Assembly: GCF_937996225.1 (NCBI RefSeq)
Contig: NZ_CALKTC010000047.1
Coordinates: 1-52,620, forward strand
Reading direction: 5' to 3'
Length of the DNA: 52,620 nt
Source: an uncultured Campylobacter sp.
GTDB taxonomy: Bacteria; Campylobacterota; Campylobacteria; Campylobacterales; Campylobacteraceae
Shown here: in pieces, positions 1 through 8,901 of the stretch
Position numbering within the stretch: position 1 is the stretch's first letter
Layout: each line of letters begins with the position of its first letter
The notes under the pieces: model-generated
Told to the model about the DNA's origin: nothing
Seen by the model: only the letters and a program-made list of their open reading frames with translations
Database searches by the model: none
Translations under genes and position numbers: made by a program

Positions 1-401
1 ATTTCAATCGTGATGTGCCCCTCAAAACCGGGCTCAAAGGGCGTTACGTTTACGATGATGCCGCAGCGCGCGTAGGTGCTTTTACCGAGGCAGATCGCAA
101 GCACGTCGCGCGGCATTTTGAAGTATTCGATAGTGCGCGCTAGCGCGAAGGAATTCGGCGGCACGATGCAGACATCGCCTTCAAAATCCACGACGTTTTT
201 TGCGTCGAAATTTTTAGGATCGACGACAGTTCCGCCGACGTTTGTAAAAATTTTAAACTCTCTTGCGACCCTGATGTCGTATCCGTAGCTAGAAAGTCCG
301 TAGCTAACGACGCCGCGACCGATATTTTCCTCGCAAAAGGGCGCTATCATATCGTGCTGCTGCGACATCTGTCTGATCCATTTATCGCTTTTCAGTCCCA
401 T
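1..401 (-). CDS. dcd: dCTP deaminase, 5' part only
   Basis: Deaminates dCTP to dUTP in the cytoplasm, feeding thymidylate synthesis. Only about 133 N-terminal residues are visible; the 3' end runs off the left edge. The reading begins MGLKSDKWIRQM and contains SYGLSSYGYDIR, VDPKNFD and CLGKSTYARCG, blocks typical of the Dcd trimer family, the last carrying substrate-binding Ser and Arg residues. The start is supported by AGGA about six bases before the ATG. It is transcribed away from the asparaginase gene, so the 120 bp between them should hold two divergent promoters. The family call is firm; completeness cannot be judged. Confidence 0.93.
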   Translation of the reverse strand, partial: MGLKSDKWIRQMSQQHDMIAPFCEENIGRGVVSYGLSSYGYDIRVAREFKIFTNVGGTVVDPKNFDAKNVVDFEGDVCIVPPNSFALARTIEYFKMPRDVLAICLGKSTYARCGIIVNVTPFEPGFEGHITIE

Positions 402-524
402 AAAATTTCCTTAAAATAATCAAAATTTTTCGCGCATTATAGCAGCAAAATAAAATATAATAAAAATTTTATGCTAGAATTTTGCTTAAATTATAAAAAT
501 TTTATCACTTTTTAAGGAGCAACT

Positions 525-1574
525 ATGGGACTACTCAAGAAATTTGCGTTTATTACGTTTTTTATCGTGTCATCTTTGGCTGCTGCGAAGCCAAATATTT
601 ATATTTTAGCTACCGGCGGCACTATCGCGGGAAGCAGCGCAAGCGCTACGGAGGGTAACTATACCGCAGGTTCTAAGGGCGTAGAAGATATCTTAGCAGC
701 AGTACCGCAGCTAGGGGATTTAGCTACGATTAAAAGTGAGCAAATTTCAAATATTGGCTCGCAGGATATGAACGATGAAATTTGGCTCAAGCTCGCAAAC
801 CGCGTAAGCGAACTGCTTACTAAAAACGACGTAGACGGCGTCGTCATCGTGCATGGAACCGATACGATGGAGGAGACGGCGTATTTTTTAAGCCTGGTCA
901 TAAAATCTAAAAAACCGATCGTTTTGGTGGGCGCGATGCGAAACGCAGATTCGATGAGTGCTGATGGACCGCTTAATCTATACAACGCCGTTGCCGTCGC
1001 GGCAGATAAAAACGCTCGCGAAAAGGGCGCTCTTGTAGTGATGAACGACGACATCCACGCCGCGCGCGAGGTTACGAAAACAAATACTACTAATGTTGCG
1101 GCTTTTGCCTCGCCGAATTCCGGCAAAATCGGCACCGTGAATTACGGAGTCGTAAATTTCTATATGGCACCGCTTCGCAAACACACTATAAGCAGCGATT
1201 TTAATATCAAAGATATCAAGGCGCTTCCGCGAGTCGATATTATCTATGCGCATCCGCAGGACGTGAGCGATTTCGTAGAGACTGCCGTGCAAAAGGGCGC
1301 TAAGGGTATCGTAGTCGCTGGCATGGGAAATGGAAATTTATACCCCGATACGGAGGCTGCGCTTGCAAAAGCTAGCGAAGCGGGCGTGATCGTCGTGCGC
1401 TCAAGCCGCACGGGCAGCGGCTCGACTAGCGTAGGCTCAGAGGTGGACGACGCTAAGCTCGGCTTTTTAACCGCCGATAATCTAAATCCGCAAAAGGCTC
1501 GCGTGCTGCTGATGCTGGCTCTTAGCAAAACGAGCGATAAAGCGAAAATTCAGAGCTTTTTTGCGACACATTAA
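525..1574 (+). CDS. ansB: Type II (periplasmic) L-asparaginase
   Basis: Hydrolyses asparagine to aspartate and ammonia. A signal peptide of about 21 residues ends SSLAAA, so the enzyme should act in the periplasm. The first catalytic motif ATGGTIAGS carries the nucleophile-type Thr33, and HGTDTMEET carries the Thr112-Asp113 pair; the conserved Tyr lies in GNYTAGSKG. At 349 residues it matches secreted bacterial asparaginases, and the C-terminal NPQKARVLLMLAL block is intact. AAGGAGC sits just before the ATG. It stands alone, but its product aspartate suits the peptide/dicarboxylate operon at 5614-11490. Related glutaminase-asparaginases could have mixed specificity. Confidence 0.95.
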   Translation: MGLLKKFAFITFFIVSSLAAAKPNIYILATGGTIAGSSASATEGNYTAGSKGVEDILAAVPQLGDLATIKSEQISNIGSQDMNDEIWLKLANRVSELLTKNDVDGVVIVHGTDTMEETAYFLSLVIKSKKPIVLVGAMRNADSMSADGPLNLYNAVAVAADKNAREKGALVVMNDDIHAAREVTKTNTTNVAAFASPNSGKIGTVNYGVVNFYMAPLRKHTISSDFNIKDIKALPRVDIIYAHPQDVSDFVETAVQKGAKGIVVAGMGNGNLYPDTEAALAKASEAGVIVVRSSRTGSGSTSVGSEVDDAKLGFLTADNLNPQKARVLLMLALSKTSDKAKIQSFFATH

Positions 1575-1986
1575 CGCACAGGACTTCGCTCGGATAGGAT
1601 TTCGGCGCGGGGTTATAAAACAAAATTTCAGCGCGAAATTTTAAAGAAAAGCAAGGCGCAGGATTTTGATACGAGCCCGAAGGTGGAATTTTAAAGCAAA
1701 GCGCGGATTTAACGTTTTAAGCGTAGAATTTTAGTCGTAAGATTAAGTATAAATTTTAAAGAATTCAAAATAATTTCGTGCTCTTACGGCAAAATTTCGT
1801 GTTTCGCTTGCGAAGTTCGAGCTTAAAATGGGCGAGGCAAATCTCGCTCCGTAAATCCTTAAAATCAGTCCGCAAATTCTGTCGTAAATTTCGCTTTGCA
1901 CTTCTTAAAAGTCCCGCAAAAATCCATTTAAAGAAACAATTATAAAAATTTAGCTAAAATTTCGCAAATTTTTTCAGGAGAAATTT
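1575..1986. other. Non-coding gap rich in AAATTT-type repeats
   Basis: There is no convincing gene in these 412 bases. The stretch is a patchwork of short AT blocks (AAAATTTC, GAATTTTA, AAATTTTA) separated by GC-rich spacers of roughly 15-30 bases. The end of the gap must contain the accB promoter: T-rich sequence and TATAAAAATTT lie about 40-50 bases upstream of accB, followed by CAGGAG. Confidence 0.6.
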
Positions 1987-2445
1987 ATGACAAAAGCAGA
2001 AATCAAAGAGTTAATGGATTTTTTCGGCGAAAAGCAGGGCATTAACGAGCTAAAAATTAAAGATAAAGATTTTGAAATCGAGATAAAAAAATATGGCCCA
2101 TGCGGTGGGAGCACGCCTCAGCTCGCCGCACCGGCACCTGCCCCGCAGCTTGCTGCGCCTGCGGTAAATGTGCTCGTGGGTGATAAGCCCGCCTCAAAAG
2201 GTGCGATGGATACGATCGACAGCCCGATGGTAGGTACTTTTTATAAAGCGCCAAGTCCCGGTGCGGCAGAGTTCGTAAGCGTAGGTCAGGTCGTGCATAA
2301 GGGCGATACGATCGGCATCATCGAAGCGATGAAGATTATGAACGAGATCGAAGCGGAATTCGACTGCCGCATCAAAAAAGCCCTCGTCGAGGATGGACAG
2401 CCCGTCGAATACGCTATGGCGCTGTTTGAGGTCGAGAAGCTATGA
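1987..2445 (+). CDS. accB: Biotin carboxyl carrier protein of acetyl-CoA carboxylase
   Basis: Carries the biotin that shuttles carboxyl groups in acetyl-CoA carboxylase, the first step of fatty acid synthesis (cytoplasm). The 152 residues show the usual plan: a charged helical N-terminus (about 1-40), a mobile Ala/Pro linker (about 45-65) and a biotinyl domain ending with EAMKIMNEIEAEF, where Lys116 is the biotin attachment residue. CAGGAG precedes the ATG by eight bases. It overlaps accC by four bases (ATGA), so the two are translationally coupled. Confidence 0.97.
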   Translation: MTKAEIKELMDFFGEKQGINELKIKDKDFEIEIKKYGPCGGSTPQLAAPAPAPQLAAPAVNVLVGDKPASKGAMDTIDSPMVGTFYKAPSPGAAEFVSVGQVVHKGDTIGIIEAMKIMNEIEAEFDCRIKKALVEDGQPVEYAMALFEVEKL

Positions 2446-3779
2446 GGGAGCTTAAGAAAATTCTAATCGCAAATCGCGGCGAGATAGCGCTTAGAGCGCT
2501 TCGCACGATCCAAGAGATGGGCAAGCAAGCCATCGTCGTGCACTCCACCGCCGATCAGGATGCGCTTTACGTCAAATACGCCGACGCATCGGTCTGCATA
2601 GGCGGACCGCGCAGCAGCGATAGCTATCTAAATATCCCCGCGATCATCACGGCCTGCGAGCTAACGGAAGCCGACGCGATCTTTCCGGGATACGGCTTTT
2701 TGAGCGAAAGTCAAAATTTCGTCGAAATTTGCGCTAAGCACGGCATTAAATTTATCGGTCCGAGCGTCGAGGCAATGACTTTAATGAGCGATAAGAGCAA
2801 GGCTAAGCAAGTAATGATGCGCGCGGGCATCCCCGTAGTGCCTGGCAGCGACGGCGCGATCGCAAGCGTCGAAGAGGCGCGCAAGCTAGCCGCCGAAATC
2901 GGCTATCCGGTCATCATCAAAGCCGCAGCCGGCGGCGGCGGGCGCGGAATGCGCGTGGTCGAGCGCGAAGAGGATATCGAAAAGCTCTTTTGGTCGGCAG
3001 AGAGCGAAGCGATGAGCGCGTTTGGGGACGGCACGATGTATATGGAAAAATATATCACAAACCCCCGCCACATCGAGGTTCAGGTCTTAGGCGACGAGCA
3101 TGGACATGTCGTGCATATCGGCGAGCGCGACTGCTCGATGCAGCGCCGCCACCAAAAGCTAATCGAAGAGAGCCCAGCCGTAATCTTGGATGAGCAGACG
3201 CGAAAAAGCCTGCATGAAACGGCGGTTCGCGCCGCTAAGGCGATCGGATACGCAAGCGCGGGAACGTTTGAGTTTTTATACGATAGCAAGGACAAGAAAT
3301 TCTATTTCATCGAGATGAATACTCGCTTGCAGGTCGAACACACCGTAAGCGAGATGCGAAGCGGGCTCGATCTGATCGAGTGGATGATCCGTATCGCGCA
3401 GGGCGAGAAGCTGCTGCCTCAAAGCGAGATAAAATTTAGCGGACACGCGCTTGAGTGCCGTATCACCGCCGAGGACTCCAAAAGTTTTATGCCAAACCCG
3501 GGCAAAATCACAAAATACGTCGCTCCGGGCGGCAGAAACGTGCGCATGGATAGCCACGTCTATGAGGGCTACTCGGTGCCGCCTTACTACGACAGCATGA
3601 TCGGCAAGCTCATCGTTTACGACAAGGACCGCGCGCGCGCGATCGCAAAGATGAAAGTCGCGCTAGACGAGCTCATCATCGGTGGCATAAAATCGACGCG
3701 CGATTTTCATCTTAGGATGATGAACAACCCCGATTTCGTGGATAATAACTACGACACAAATTACCTAGCCAAGCACTGA
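2442..3779 (+). CDS. accC: Acetyl-CoA carboxylase, biotin carboxylase subunit
   Basis: Carboxylates the biotin on AccB using ATP and bicarbonate. All three parts of the family are present in 445 residues: an N-terminal biotin carboxylase fold (ILIANRGEIALRALRT), the ATP-grasp domain with the glycine-rich loop AAAGGGGRGMRVV and HIEVQVLGD, and the C-terminal domain with IEMNTRLQVEHTVSE, which holds the catalytic Glu/Asn/Arg set. The start overlaps the accB stop, and the RBS GAGAAG lies inside accB. The carboxyltransferase subunits (accA, accD) are not in this window. Confidence 0.97.
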   Translation: MRELKKILIANRGEIALRALRTIQEMGKQAIVVHSTADQDALYVKYADASVCIGGPRSSDSYLNIPAIITACELTEADAIFPGYGFLSESQNFVEICAKHGIKFIGPSVEAMTLMSDKSKAKQVMMRAGIPVVPGSDGAIASVEEARKLAAEIGYPVIIKAAAGGGGRGMRVVEREEDIEKLFWSAESEAMSAFGDGTMYMEKYITNPRHIEVQVLGDEHGHVVHIGERDCSMQRRHQKLIEESPAVILDEQTRKSLHETAVRAAKAIGYASAGTFEFLYDSKDKKFYFIEMNTRLQVEHTVSEMRSGLDLIEWMIRIAQGEKLLPQSEIKFSGHALECRITAEDSKSFMPNPGKITKYVAPGGRNVRMDSHVYEGYSVPPYYDSMIGKLIVYDKDRARAIAKMKVALDELIIGGIKSTRDFHLRMMNNPDFVDNNYDTNYLAKH

Positions 3780-4375
3780 ATTTAAAATTCCAAGGGATGA
3801 AATTCTCTTGGAGTTTTAAAATTTATTTGAAATTCTGCATTTGAAATTCCGTCTGAAATTTTACATTTAAAAAGCTACTTGAAATTTTGTTTTAAAATTC
3901 CGTCGCGCCACGCTTTAAATTTGCCGCTAAATCTAAGTGAAGATGCGCGAGATACATCGTCGCACGTGTTTTATGGCTATATAAATGCTGGGCTCGGTTG
4001 AAATTTTACGTTCTGCGGCGGTTGAAATTTAGACGTATGTTTCGCTGCCGCAAACACTCGTTTTCGTCTGCGCAATTTAGCGTTGATTGCGCCGCTATAG
4101 TATTTTACTTTCATCCATACCGACCGAGTAAGATTTAATGCCACGCGCGCTCTATTATCCATTTCGATGATCGGCTATCGCTGCGTGCGAGAGCGGTATA
4201 AAATTTACCGAACGATCTGCCCGCGCCTGTTCGGCGCAAATTTTATCGCGCTTGCCGTTGCGAGTATGAAAAAAGCAGTATCGAGCTGTAAATTTTAAAC
4301 TATCTCGCCGCACGCGCTTGAGAATAGTGCCCTGCTTCGCGGGCAAAGCGCGCTAGGCCTTTAAACCGTCAAATT
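3780..4375. other. Non-coding gap with GAAATT-type repeats
   Basis: These 596 bases separate two convergent genes. The first 120 bases hold a run of degenerate units around TTGAAATTY (for example near 3828, 3840, 3851, 3881). CGGTTGAAATTTT and CGGTTGAAATTTA recur near 3997 and 4019. Short open frames on the minus strand (3977-4346) have no ribosome site and no family resemblance, so I treat them as chance. Confidence 0.55.
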
Positions 4376-5377
4376 TCAACTCCCAAATTCCTCGTAAAAT
4401 TTATTTAGATAATCGGCGTAGTAGAAGTTTTGATTTCTAGCGTCAAATCTGCCCGCCAGCTCTAAAGCCGTCTTGTAGTCGTTCTCATCGCCAAATGCGC
4501 TAACGGCGATGAAAAATCGCAGGTCGTTTAGATCGTCGTTGCTATCTAGTATAGTGTGCGAATGCTTACGCGCCAAGCTTAGCGCTGTTTCGCGCTCATC
4601 CAGCCTAACGGCGATCTCGATTAGCGGCGCGATCTGATTTATGACGCGAGGATTTGACTCGATCGTCGCCGCAGCCTTGGGTAGCAGGGTTTTCGCCTCC
4701 CAGGTCCTACCTAGCGCTATCATGCTAAAAAGTATCGGCGCGTAGGTTATGTGCGGCACCTCGGAGCAGCTTAGCTCGCCTGATAGTATCGGCGCGGCAA
4801 GCTCTAGCGCGGCCTCATGCTCGCTGACAAAGCACAGATACGCGATCTCATCGCTTGCTTCGCATGCCTCGCAGTCGGCCATATCGTCTTTGGCGAGCTT
4901 TTTCCACAGCTCGTAGTTTGCCTTCGCCTCTCTAGTATCGCCCATGTCGATGTTTTGATTCATCAAGGCCTTGTAGTAGGCAGCCAGCGAGAGCTCCATG
5001 CGCTCGTAGTAAAACAGCATCGCTTCGTTTGCCTCGTCTATGAGCTCCTTTTCTATCATGGAGCTTTTGGCGACGCCCGAGACGATCCATTTAAATTTCC
5101 ATAGGCAGCTCTCAAAGTCGTCGAAATTCGGGTATTCGCTTTCTTTTAAATTTTGCGCGATGTAGTCCGTGAGCCATAAGAGCGCTCTGGTTCTTAAAAA
5201 CGCGCCGAATTTTTCAAATTCGTCGTTTAAAACAAAGTCGCAAATTTGCGCGGCAAATTCGAAATTTCCCGCTTCTACGGCGTCTCTTATCGCGTCAAAT
5301 AGACACTCCTCCTTATCTATCACGCTTTTAAGCTCATTTAGCTTTTCATAAAGCCCCTCTAGCGAGCCCTGTTCCAT
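4376..5377 (-). CDS. Unknown all-helical protein, possibly TPR-like
   Basis: I do not recognise a named family. The 333 residues are acidic and strongly helical, without signal peptide or membrane segment, and are probably cytoplasmic. Paired helices with Ala/Leu spacing (for example AAQICDFVLNDEFEKF, EAALELAAPIL, KTALELAGRFDARN) look like degenerate tetratricopeptide-type helical hairpins. The start is supported by GAGGAGCAAGG before the ATG. It stands alone, flanked by a long non-coding gap and a divergent operon. Composition is like its neighbours, so I see no sign of recent transfer. Confidence 0.8.
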   Translation of the reverse strand: MEQGSLEGLYEKLNELKSVIDKEECLFDAIRDAVEAGNFEFAAQICDFVLNDEFEKFGAFLRTRALLWLTDYIAQNLKESEYPNFDDFESCLWKFKWIVSGVAKSSMIEKELIDEANEAMLFYYERMELSLAAYYKALMNQNIDMGDTREAKANYELWKKLAKDDMADCEACEASDEIAYLCFVSEHEAALELAAPILSGELSCSEVPHITYAPILFSMIALGRTWEAKTLLPKAAATIESNPRVINQIAPLIEIAVRLDERETALSLARKHSHTILDSNDDLNDLRFFIAVSAFGDENDYKTALELAGRFDARNQNFYYADYLNKFYEEFGS

Positions 5378-5613
5378 CCTTGCTCCTCATTAAATTTTGC
5401 GGTAATTATATCCGTTTAGTCTGAAGTTAAGTAGGCTCGTCGAGATTTTAAAGCCTAAAAGGCAAAATGAAATTTAAACGCTATTTTAAAACAGCTCTGC
5501 TCGCGTGCCGTTTTAGCGCCATATTTGCCGCCGCGATAGGCAAATTTCAGCTTCGTTATATAAATTTGATATTAAAATGCCGTATTCATAAATTTTTTAA
5601 AAAAGGGGAATTT

Positions 5614-6852
5614 ATGGAGATAAACATACAGCGCTTTAAAAGCGAGTTCGAGCAGATAAGCCGCTTTGGGGCTTTGGCGGGCGGCGGGCTTACGCGGCTT
5701 GCGTTTTCGCGCGAGGATAAAGAGGCGCGCGACTTCCTCATATCGCTACTTCAAAAAGAAAATTTCAAGATCAAAATCGACGATGCGGGCAATATTTTCG
5801 CTAAATTTGAAGGCGTTAAAAATCACGATCTACCGTCCGTCAGCGCGGGCTCGCATATCGATAGCGTGCCGCAGGGCGGCTTTTACGACGGTACGCTAGG
5901 CGTCATGGCCGCTTTGGAGGCGATCCGCACGGTGCGAGATAGCGGAGAGAGGCTTGCGCGCCCGCTGGAGCTCATCGTCTTTGTTTGCGAGGAATCAAGC
6001 CGCTTTAAAATGGCGACCGTAGGCAGCAAGATAATCAGCGGCAAGCTCTCGCGGCAGCGGCTAGGCGAGCTAAAGGATAAAGACGGAATTTCGCTATTTG
6101 GCGCCATGCAAGATTTTGGGTTAAATCCCGCAAATTTAAAAAGCTGCGTCCTACCCAAATCCAGCTTTCATAGCTACATCGAGCTTCATATCGAGCAGGG
6201 ACCGGTATTGCAGCGACGCGGCATCCCAGTAGGCGTCGTCACGGGTATCGCCGCGCCCGTGCGATACGAGCTGCGGATCGAGGGCAGGGCCGATCACAGC
6301 GGCGCTACGCCGATGGATATGCGCTGCGACGCCCTGGCTTGCGCTAGCGAGATCGTTTTAAGCGCGGAGAGGATCGCCAAGGAGGGCAAAACCACGGTCG
6401 CGACGACGGGCTATGCAAATGCGCTACCCGGCGTACTAAATGTGATCCCGGGCTCCTGCACGCTAGGTCTTGATATACGCGATATCGATGAGGAAGCGCT
6501 TAGGGCGGCGGACGATAAAATTTGCGCTGCGATAGATGAAATTTGCGCTCGCCGAGGGTGCAGATTTGAACTAAAAAATCTCATCAAAGATCGCCCCGTA
6601 AAGCTAAGCGAGGAGATGATAGATCTGCTTGAAAGCTGTGCCGGCGAGCTTAAAATTCCAAACCTAAGGCTTCCTAGCGGTGCGGGACACGACGCGATGA
6701 ATATGACGGAGCTTGCGGATCGCGTTGGGATGCTTTTCGTACCGTGCAAGGACGGTATCAGCCACAACGTAAATGAAAGCATAAACTGGCACGACGCGTT
6801 TGCCGCTACGAAGGTTCTAGCCGCGGCGATGTTAAGCTTAGCCAAAAAATAA
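5614..6852 (+). CDS. M20-family amidase, N-carbamoyl-L-amino acid hydrolase / allantoate amidohydrolase type
   Basis: Zinc amidase of the hydantoinase/carbamoylase branch, which cleaves N-carbamoyl or ureido groups from amino acids. Metal ligands are visible in GSHIDSVPQGGFYDGTLGV (His, Asp), CEESSRF (Glu pair), SYIELHIEQGPVL (His) and the C-terminal SGAGHDAMNM (His). The dimerisation lid includes DHSGATPMDMRCDA. The frame is open from 5467, but I start at 5614: AAAAAGGGGAATTT gives a strong ribosome site there, the upstream 49 codons have no RBS and read as non-family sequence, and 412 residues is the family length. First gene of a five-gene operon, 12 bases before the next. The true substrate is uncertain; related proteins act on various N-acyl amino acids. 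Confidence 0.88.
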   Translation: MEINIQRFKSEFEQISRFGALAGGGLTRLAFSREDKEARDFLISLLQKENFKIKIDDAGNIFAKFEGVKNHDLPSVSAGSHIDSVPQGGFYDGTLGVMAALEAIRTVRDSGERLARPLELIVFVCEESSRFKMATVGSKIISGKLSRQRLGELKDKDGISLFGAMQDFGLNPANLKSCVLPKSSFHSYIELHIEQGPVLQRRGIPVGVVTGIAAPVRYELRIEGRADHSGATPMDMRCDALACASEIVLSAERIAKEGKTTVATTGYANALPGVLNVIPGSCTLGLDIRDIDEEALRAADDKICAAIDEICARRGCRFELKNLIKDRPVKLSEEMIDLLESCAGELKIPNLRLPSGAGHDAMNMTELADRVGMLFVPCKDGISHNVNESINWHDAFAATKVLAAAMLSLAKK

Positions 6853-6864
6853 AGGAGAAAAAAA

Positions 6865-8181
6865 ATGGATGCTATCGCACAAAAAGTAGAGGCGCTCAAG
6901 GGCGAGATGATCGGGGATCGCAGGTTTTTTCACTCGCATCCCGAGACGGGCTGGTTTACCTTTTTTACGACCGCCGTTATCGCAGATCGTATGCAGCGCT
7001 TGGGCTATGAGATAAAGCTCGGTCGCGAAGTGGTGAAAGCTGAAGCCAGGCAGGGCGTAGGTAGTAAGGACGCCTGCGAGAAGGCGAAGCAGCGCGCCGA
7101 GGGGCTGCTAAACGCGGATCAGATAAAATTTCTTGATGCGATGGAGGATGGGCTAACGGGTCTCGTGGCCGAAATAGACACGGGGCGTGCGGGCAAGACG
7201 GTCGCTTTTAGATTTGACATAGACGGCGTGGATGTGACCGAGAGCACGGACGCGGATCACCGCCCTTTTAAGGAGGGCTTTCGCTCCGACATTAGCGGCA
7301 TCACGCACGCGTGCGGGCACGACGGGCATATCACGATGGGGCTTGCTTTAGCAAAGCTGATCGCGCAGAGCCTAGACGATTTTAGCGGTAAATTTAGATT
7401 TATCTTTCAAACCGCCGAGGAGGGCACCAGAGGCGCCGTAGGCATGGAAGCTGCGGGCGTTACCAAGGGCGTGGATTATCTGCTTGGCGGTCATATCGGC
7501 TTTCAGGCAAACACGATGAGAGGCATCGTCTGCGGCACCAAAAAGCTACTTGCGACCACTAAATTTGACGTAAATTTAAAGGGTAAGTCCGCTCACGCCG
7601 CGGGCGCGCCGCAAAACGGAGCCAACGCTCTGCTTGCCGCAGCCGAGATGGCGCTTGATATGCACGGCATCACTAGACACGCAGACGGCGTCACGCGTAT
7701 CAACGTTGGCGTGCTGCGCGCGGGCGAAGGGCGTAACGTCATCGCGCCTAACGGCTACCTTGCGTGCGAGACGCGCGGCGAGAGCACGGAGCTGAATGAG
7801 TTTATGAAGGCCAAATGCATGGACATAGTGGAGGGCGTTTCTAAAATTTACGGCGTCAGCTACGATGTGCAGGTTACGGGCGGCACCGCGGGTGGCGATA
7901 GCGACGAGGCCACCACGCAGCTTTACGAGGATGCGGCGAAGGCGTCGCCGTTTATCGACGATGATAAAATCGTAAGGGAGTTAAGCTTTGGTGCATGCGA
8001 GGACTTCGCGCATTTTATGCGCTCGGTGCAGGATGCGCGCGGCAAAAGCGGATACTTGATGATCGGCACGACGCTTGCGGCGGGACATCACAACGCCAAA
8101 TTCGACTTCGACGAAGACTCGCTGCTTGCTGGAGTGGACGTGTATCTGCGCTGCGCGTATAAGCTAAACGGCAAAGTTTAA
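6865..8181 (+). CDS. M20 amidohydrolase, AbgA type (aminobenzoyl-glutamate or N-acyl-aspartate hydrolase)
   Basis: Dinuclear zinc amidohydrolase of the M20D/AbgA group, which removes an amino acid (Glu or Asp) from an N-acyl conjugate. The 438 residues show the metal-site blocks THACGHDGHITMGLAL, TAEEGTRGAVGM, a GHIGF histidine and the C-terminal AAGHHNAKFDFDE. The small dimerisation domain begins at about TKFDVNLKGKSAHAAGAP. The RBS is AAAGGAG before the ATG. The AbgA partner AbgB and transporter AbgT are absent, so this is not a standard abg folate-salvage operon. With PepE and DcuC downstream, release of aspartate is a plausible job (inference). Confidence 0.85.
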   Translation: MDAIAQKVEALKGEMIGDRRFFHSHPETGWFTFFTTAVIADRMQRLGYEIKLGREVVKAEARQGVGSKDACEKAKQRAEGLLNADQIKFLDAMEDGLTGLVAEIDTGRAGKTVAFRFDIDGVDVTESTDADHRPFKEGFRSDISGITHACGHDGHITMGLALAKLIAQSLDDFSGKFRFIFQTAEEGTRGAVGMEAAGVTKGVDYLLGGHIGFQANTMRGIVCGTKKLLATTKFDVNLKGKSAHAAGAPQNGANALLAAAEMALDMHGITRHADGVTRINVGVLRAGEGRNVIAPNGYLACETRGESTELNEFMKAKCMDIVEGVSKIYGVSYDVQVTGGTAGGDSDEATTQLYEDAAKASPFIDDDKIVRELSFGACEDFAHFMRSVQDARGKSGYLMIGTTLAAGHHNAKFDFDEDSLLAGVDVYLRCAYKLNGKV

Positions 8182-8191
8182 AGGAGACGAG

Positions 8192-8890
8192 ATGAAAAGA
8201 GCACTACTTCTAAGCGCTTCTAGTTACAAAGACAGCGGCTATCTGAACCACTGCAAAGGGTGGATAAAGGAATTTTTAGGAGGTCTTTGGGAGGATGAAA
8301 TTTTATTCATTCCGTTTGCGGGCGTTAGGCGCACAAACGAGCAATATGAGCAGAAGGTCTCAGACTGCTTGGAGAGTAACAAGATCAGATCGATCCATCG
8401 ATTCGCCGATATGAAAGCCGCCGTTAGAAATGCCAAATCGATCTGCATCGGCGGTGGTAATACCTTCGTGCTGCTAAATGAGCTTTATAAATTTGATCTT
8501 TTGGGTGCGATCAAAGACGCCGTGGACGGCGGTACGCCGTATTTCGGCTGGTCTGCGGGCGCAAACGTCGCGGGCAAGACGATGATGACTACCAATGATA
8601 TGCCGATCGTCTTCCCGCCCTCGCCGGTAGCTCTGGGGATCTTTCCGTATCAGATCAATCCGCACTTTATAAGCGGTAAAATTTCAAACCACAACGGCGA
8701 GAGTAGGGAGGAGCGGCTGGAGGAGTTTTTGATCGTCAATCAAAACGACAGCGTCTATGCTATGCCCGAGGGCAGCGCGTTTTTGATAAACGGAAACGAG
8801 TGCGAAGCGATGGGGCATGCGGACGTGCTGAAATTCGAGTACAAAAAAGAGATCTCGCGCATTGCCGCGGGAAGTAAATTTAAAATTTAA
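8192..8890 (+). CDS. pepE: Alpha-aspartyl dipeptidase (peptidase E, S51)
   Basis: Cleaves dipeptides that begin with aspartate, releasing free Asp in the cytoplasm. The S51 nucleophile elbow is clear as GWSAGANVAG, with the catalytic His candidate in FPYQINPHFISG; the glycine-rich ICIGGGNTFVLL block precedes it. The length of 232 residues is normal for PepE. AAAGGAGACGAG lies directly before the ATG, ten bases after the preceding stop. Its narrow Asp specificity (known for the family) is the best clue to the purpose of the whole operon. Confidence 0.92.
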   Translation: MKRALLLSASSYKDSGYLNHCKGWIKEFLGGLWEDEILFIPFAGVRRTNEQYEQKVSDCLESNKIRSIHRFADMKAAVRNAKSICIGGGNTFVLLNELYKFDLLGAIKDAVDGGTPYFGWSAGANVAGKTMMTTNDMPIVFPPSPVALGIFPYQINPHFISGKISNHNGESREERLEEFLIVNQNDSVYAMPEGSAFLINGNECEAMGHADVLKFEYKKEISRIAAGSKFKI

Positions 8891-8901
8891 AAGGAGTTAT
8901 C

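Noticed and set aside
659..1135. 158-codon minus-strand frame inside the asparaginase gene
   Set aside because: Antisense shadow of a well-recognised gene; no ribosome site and no family resemblance.
3977..4346. Two minus-strand frames of about 60 codons in the gap after accC
   Set aside because: No ribosome sites, basic low-quality composition and overlap with repeat-like DNA.
5467..5613. Upstream 49-codon extension of the carbamoylase-type gene
   Set aside because: Lacks a ribosome site, whereas the ATG at 5614 has a strong one and gives the family length.
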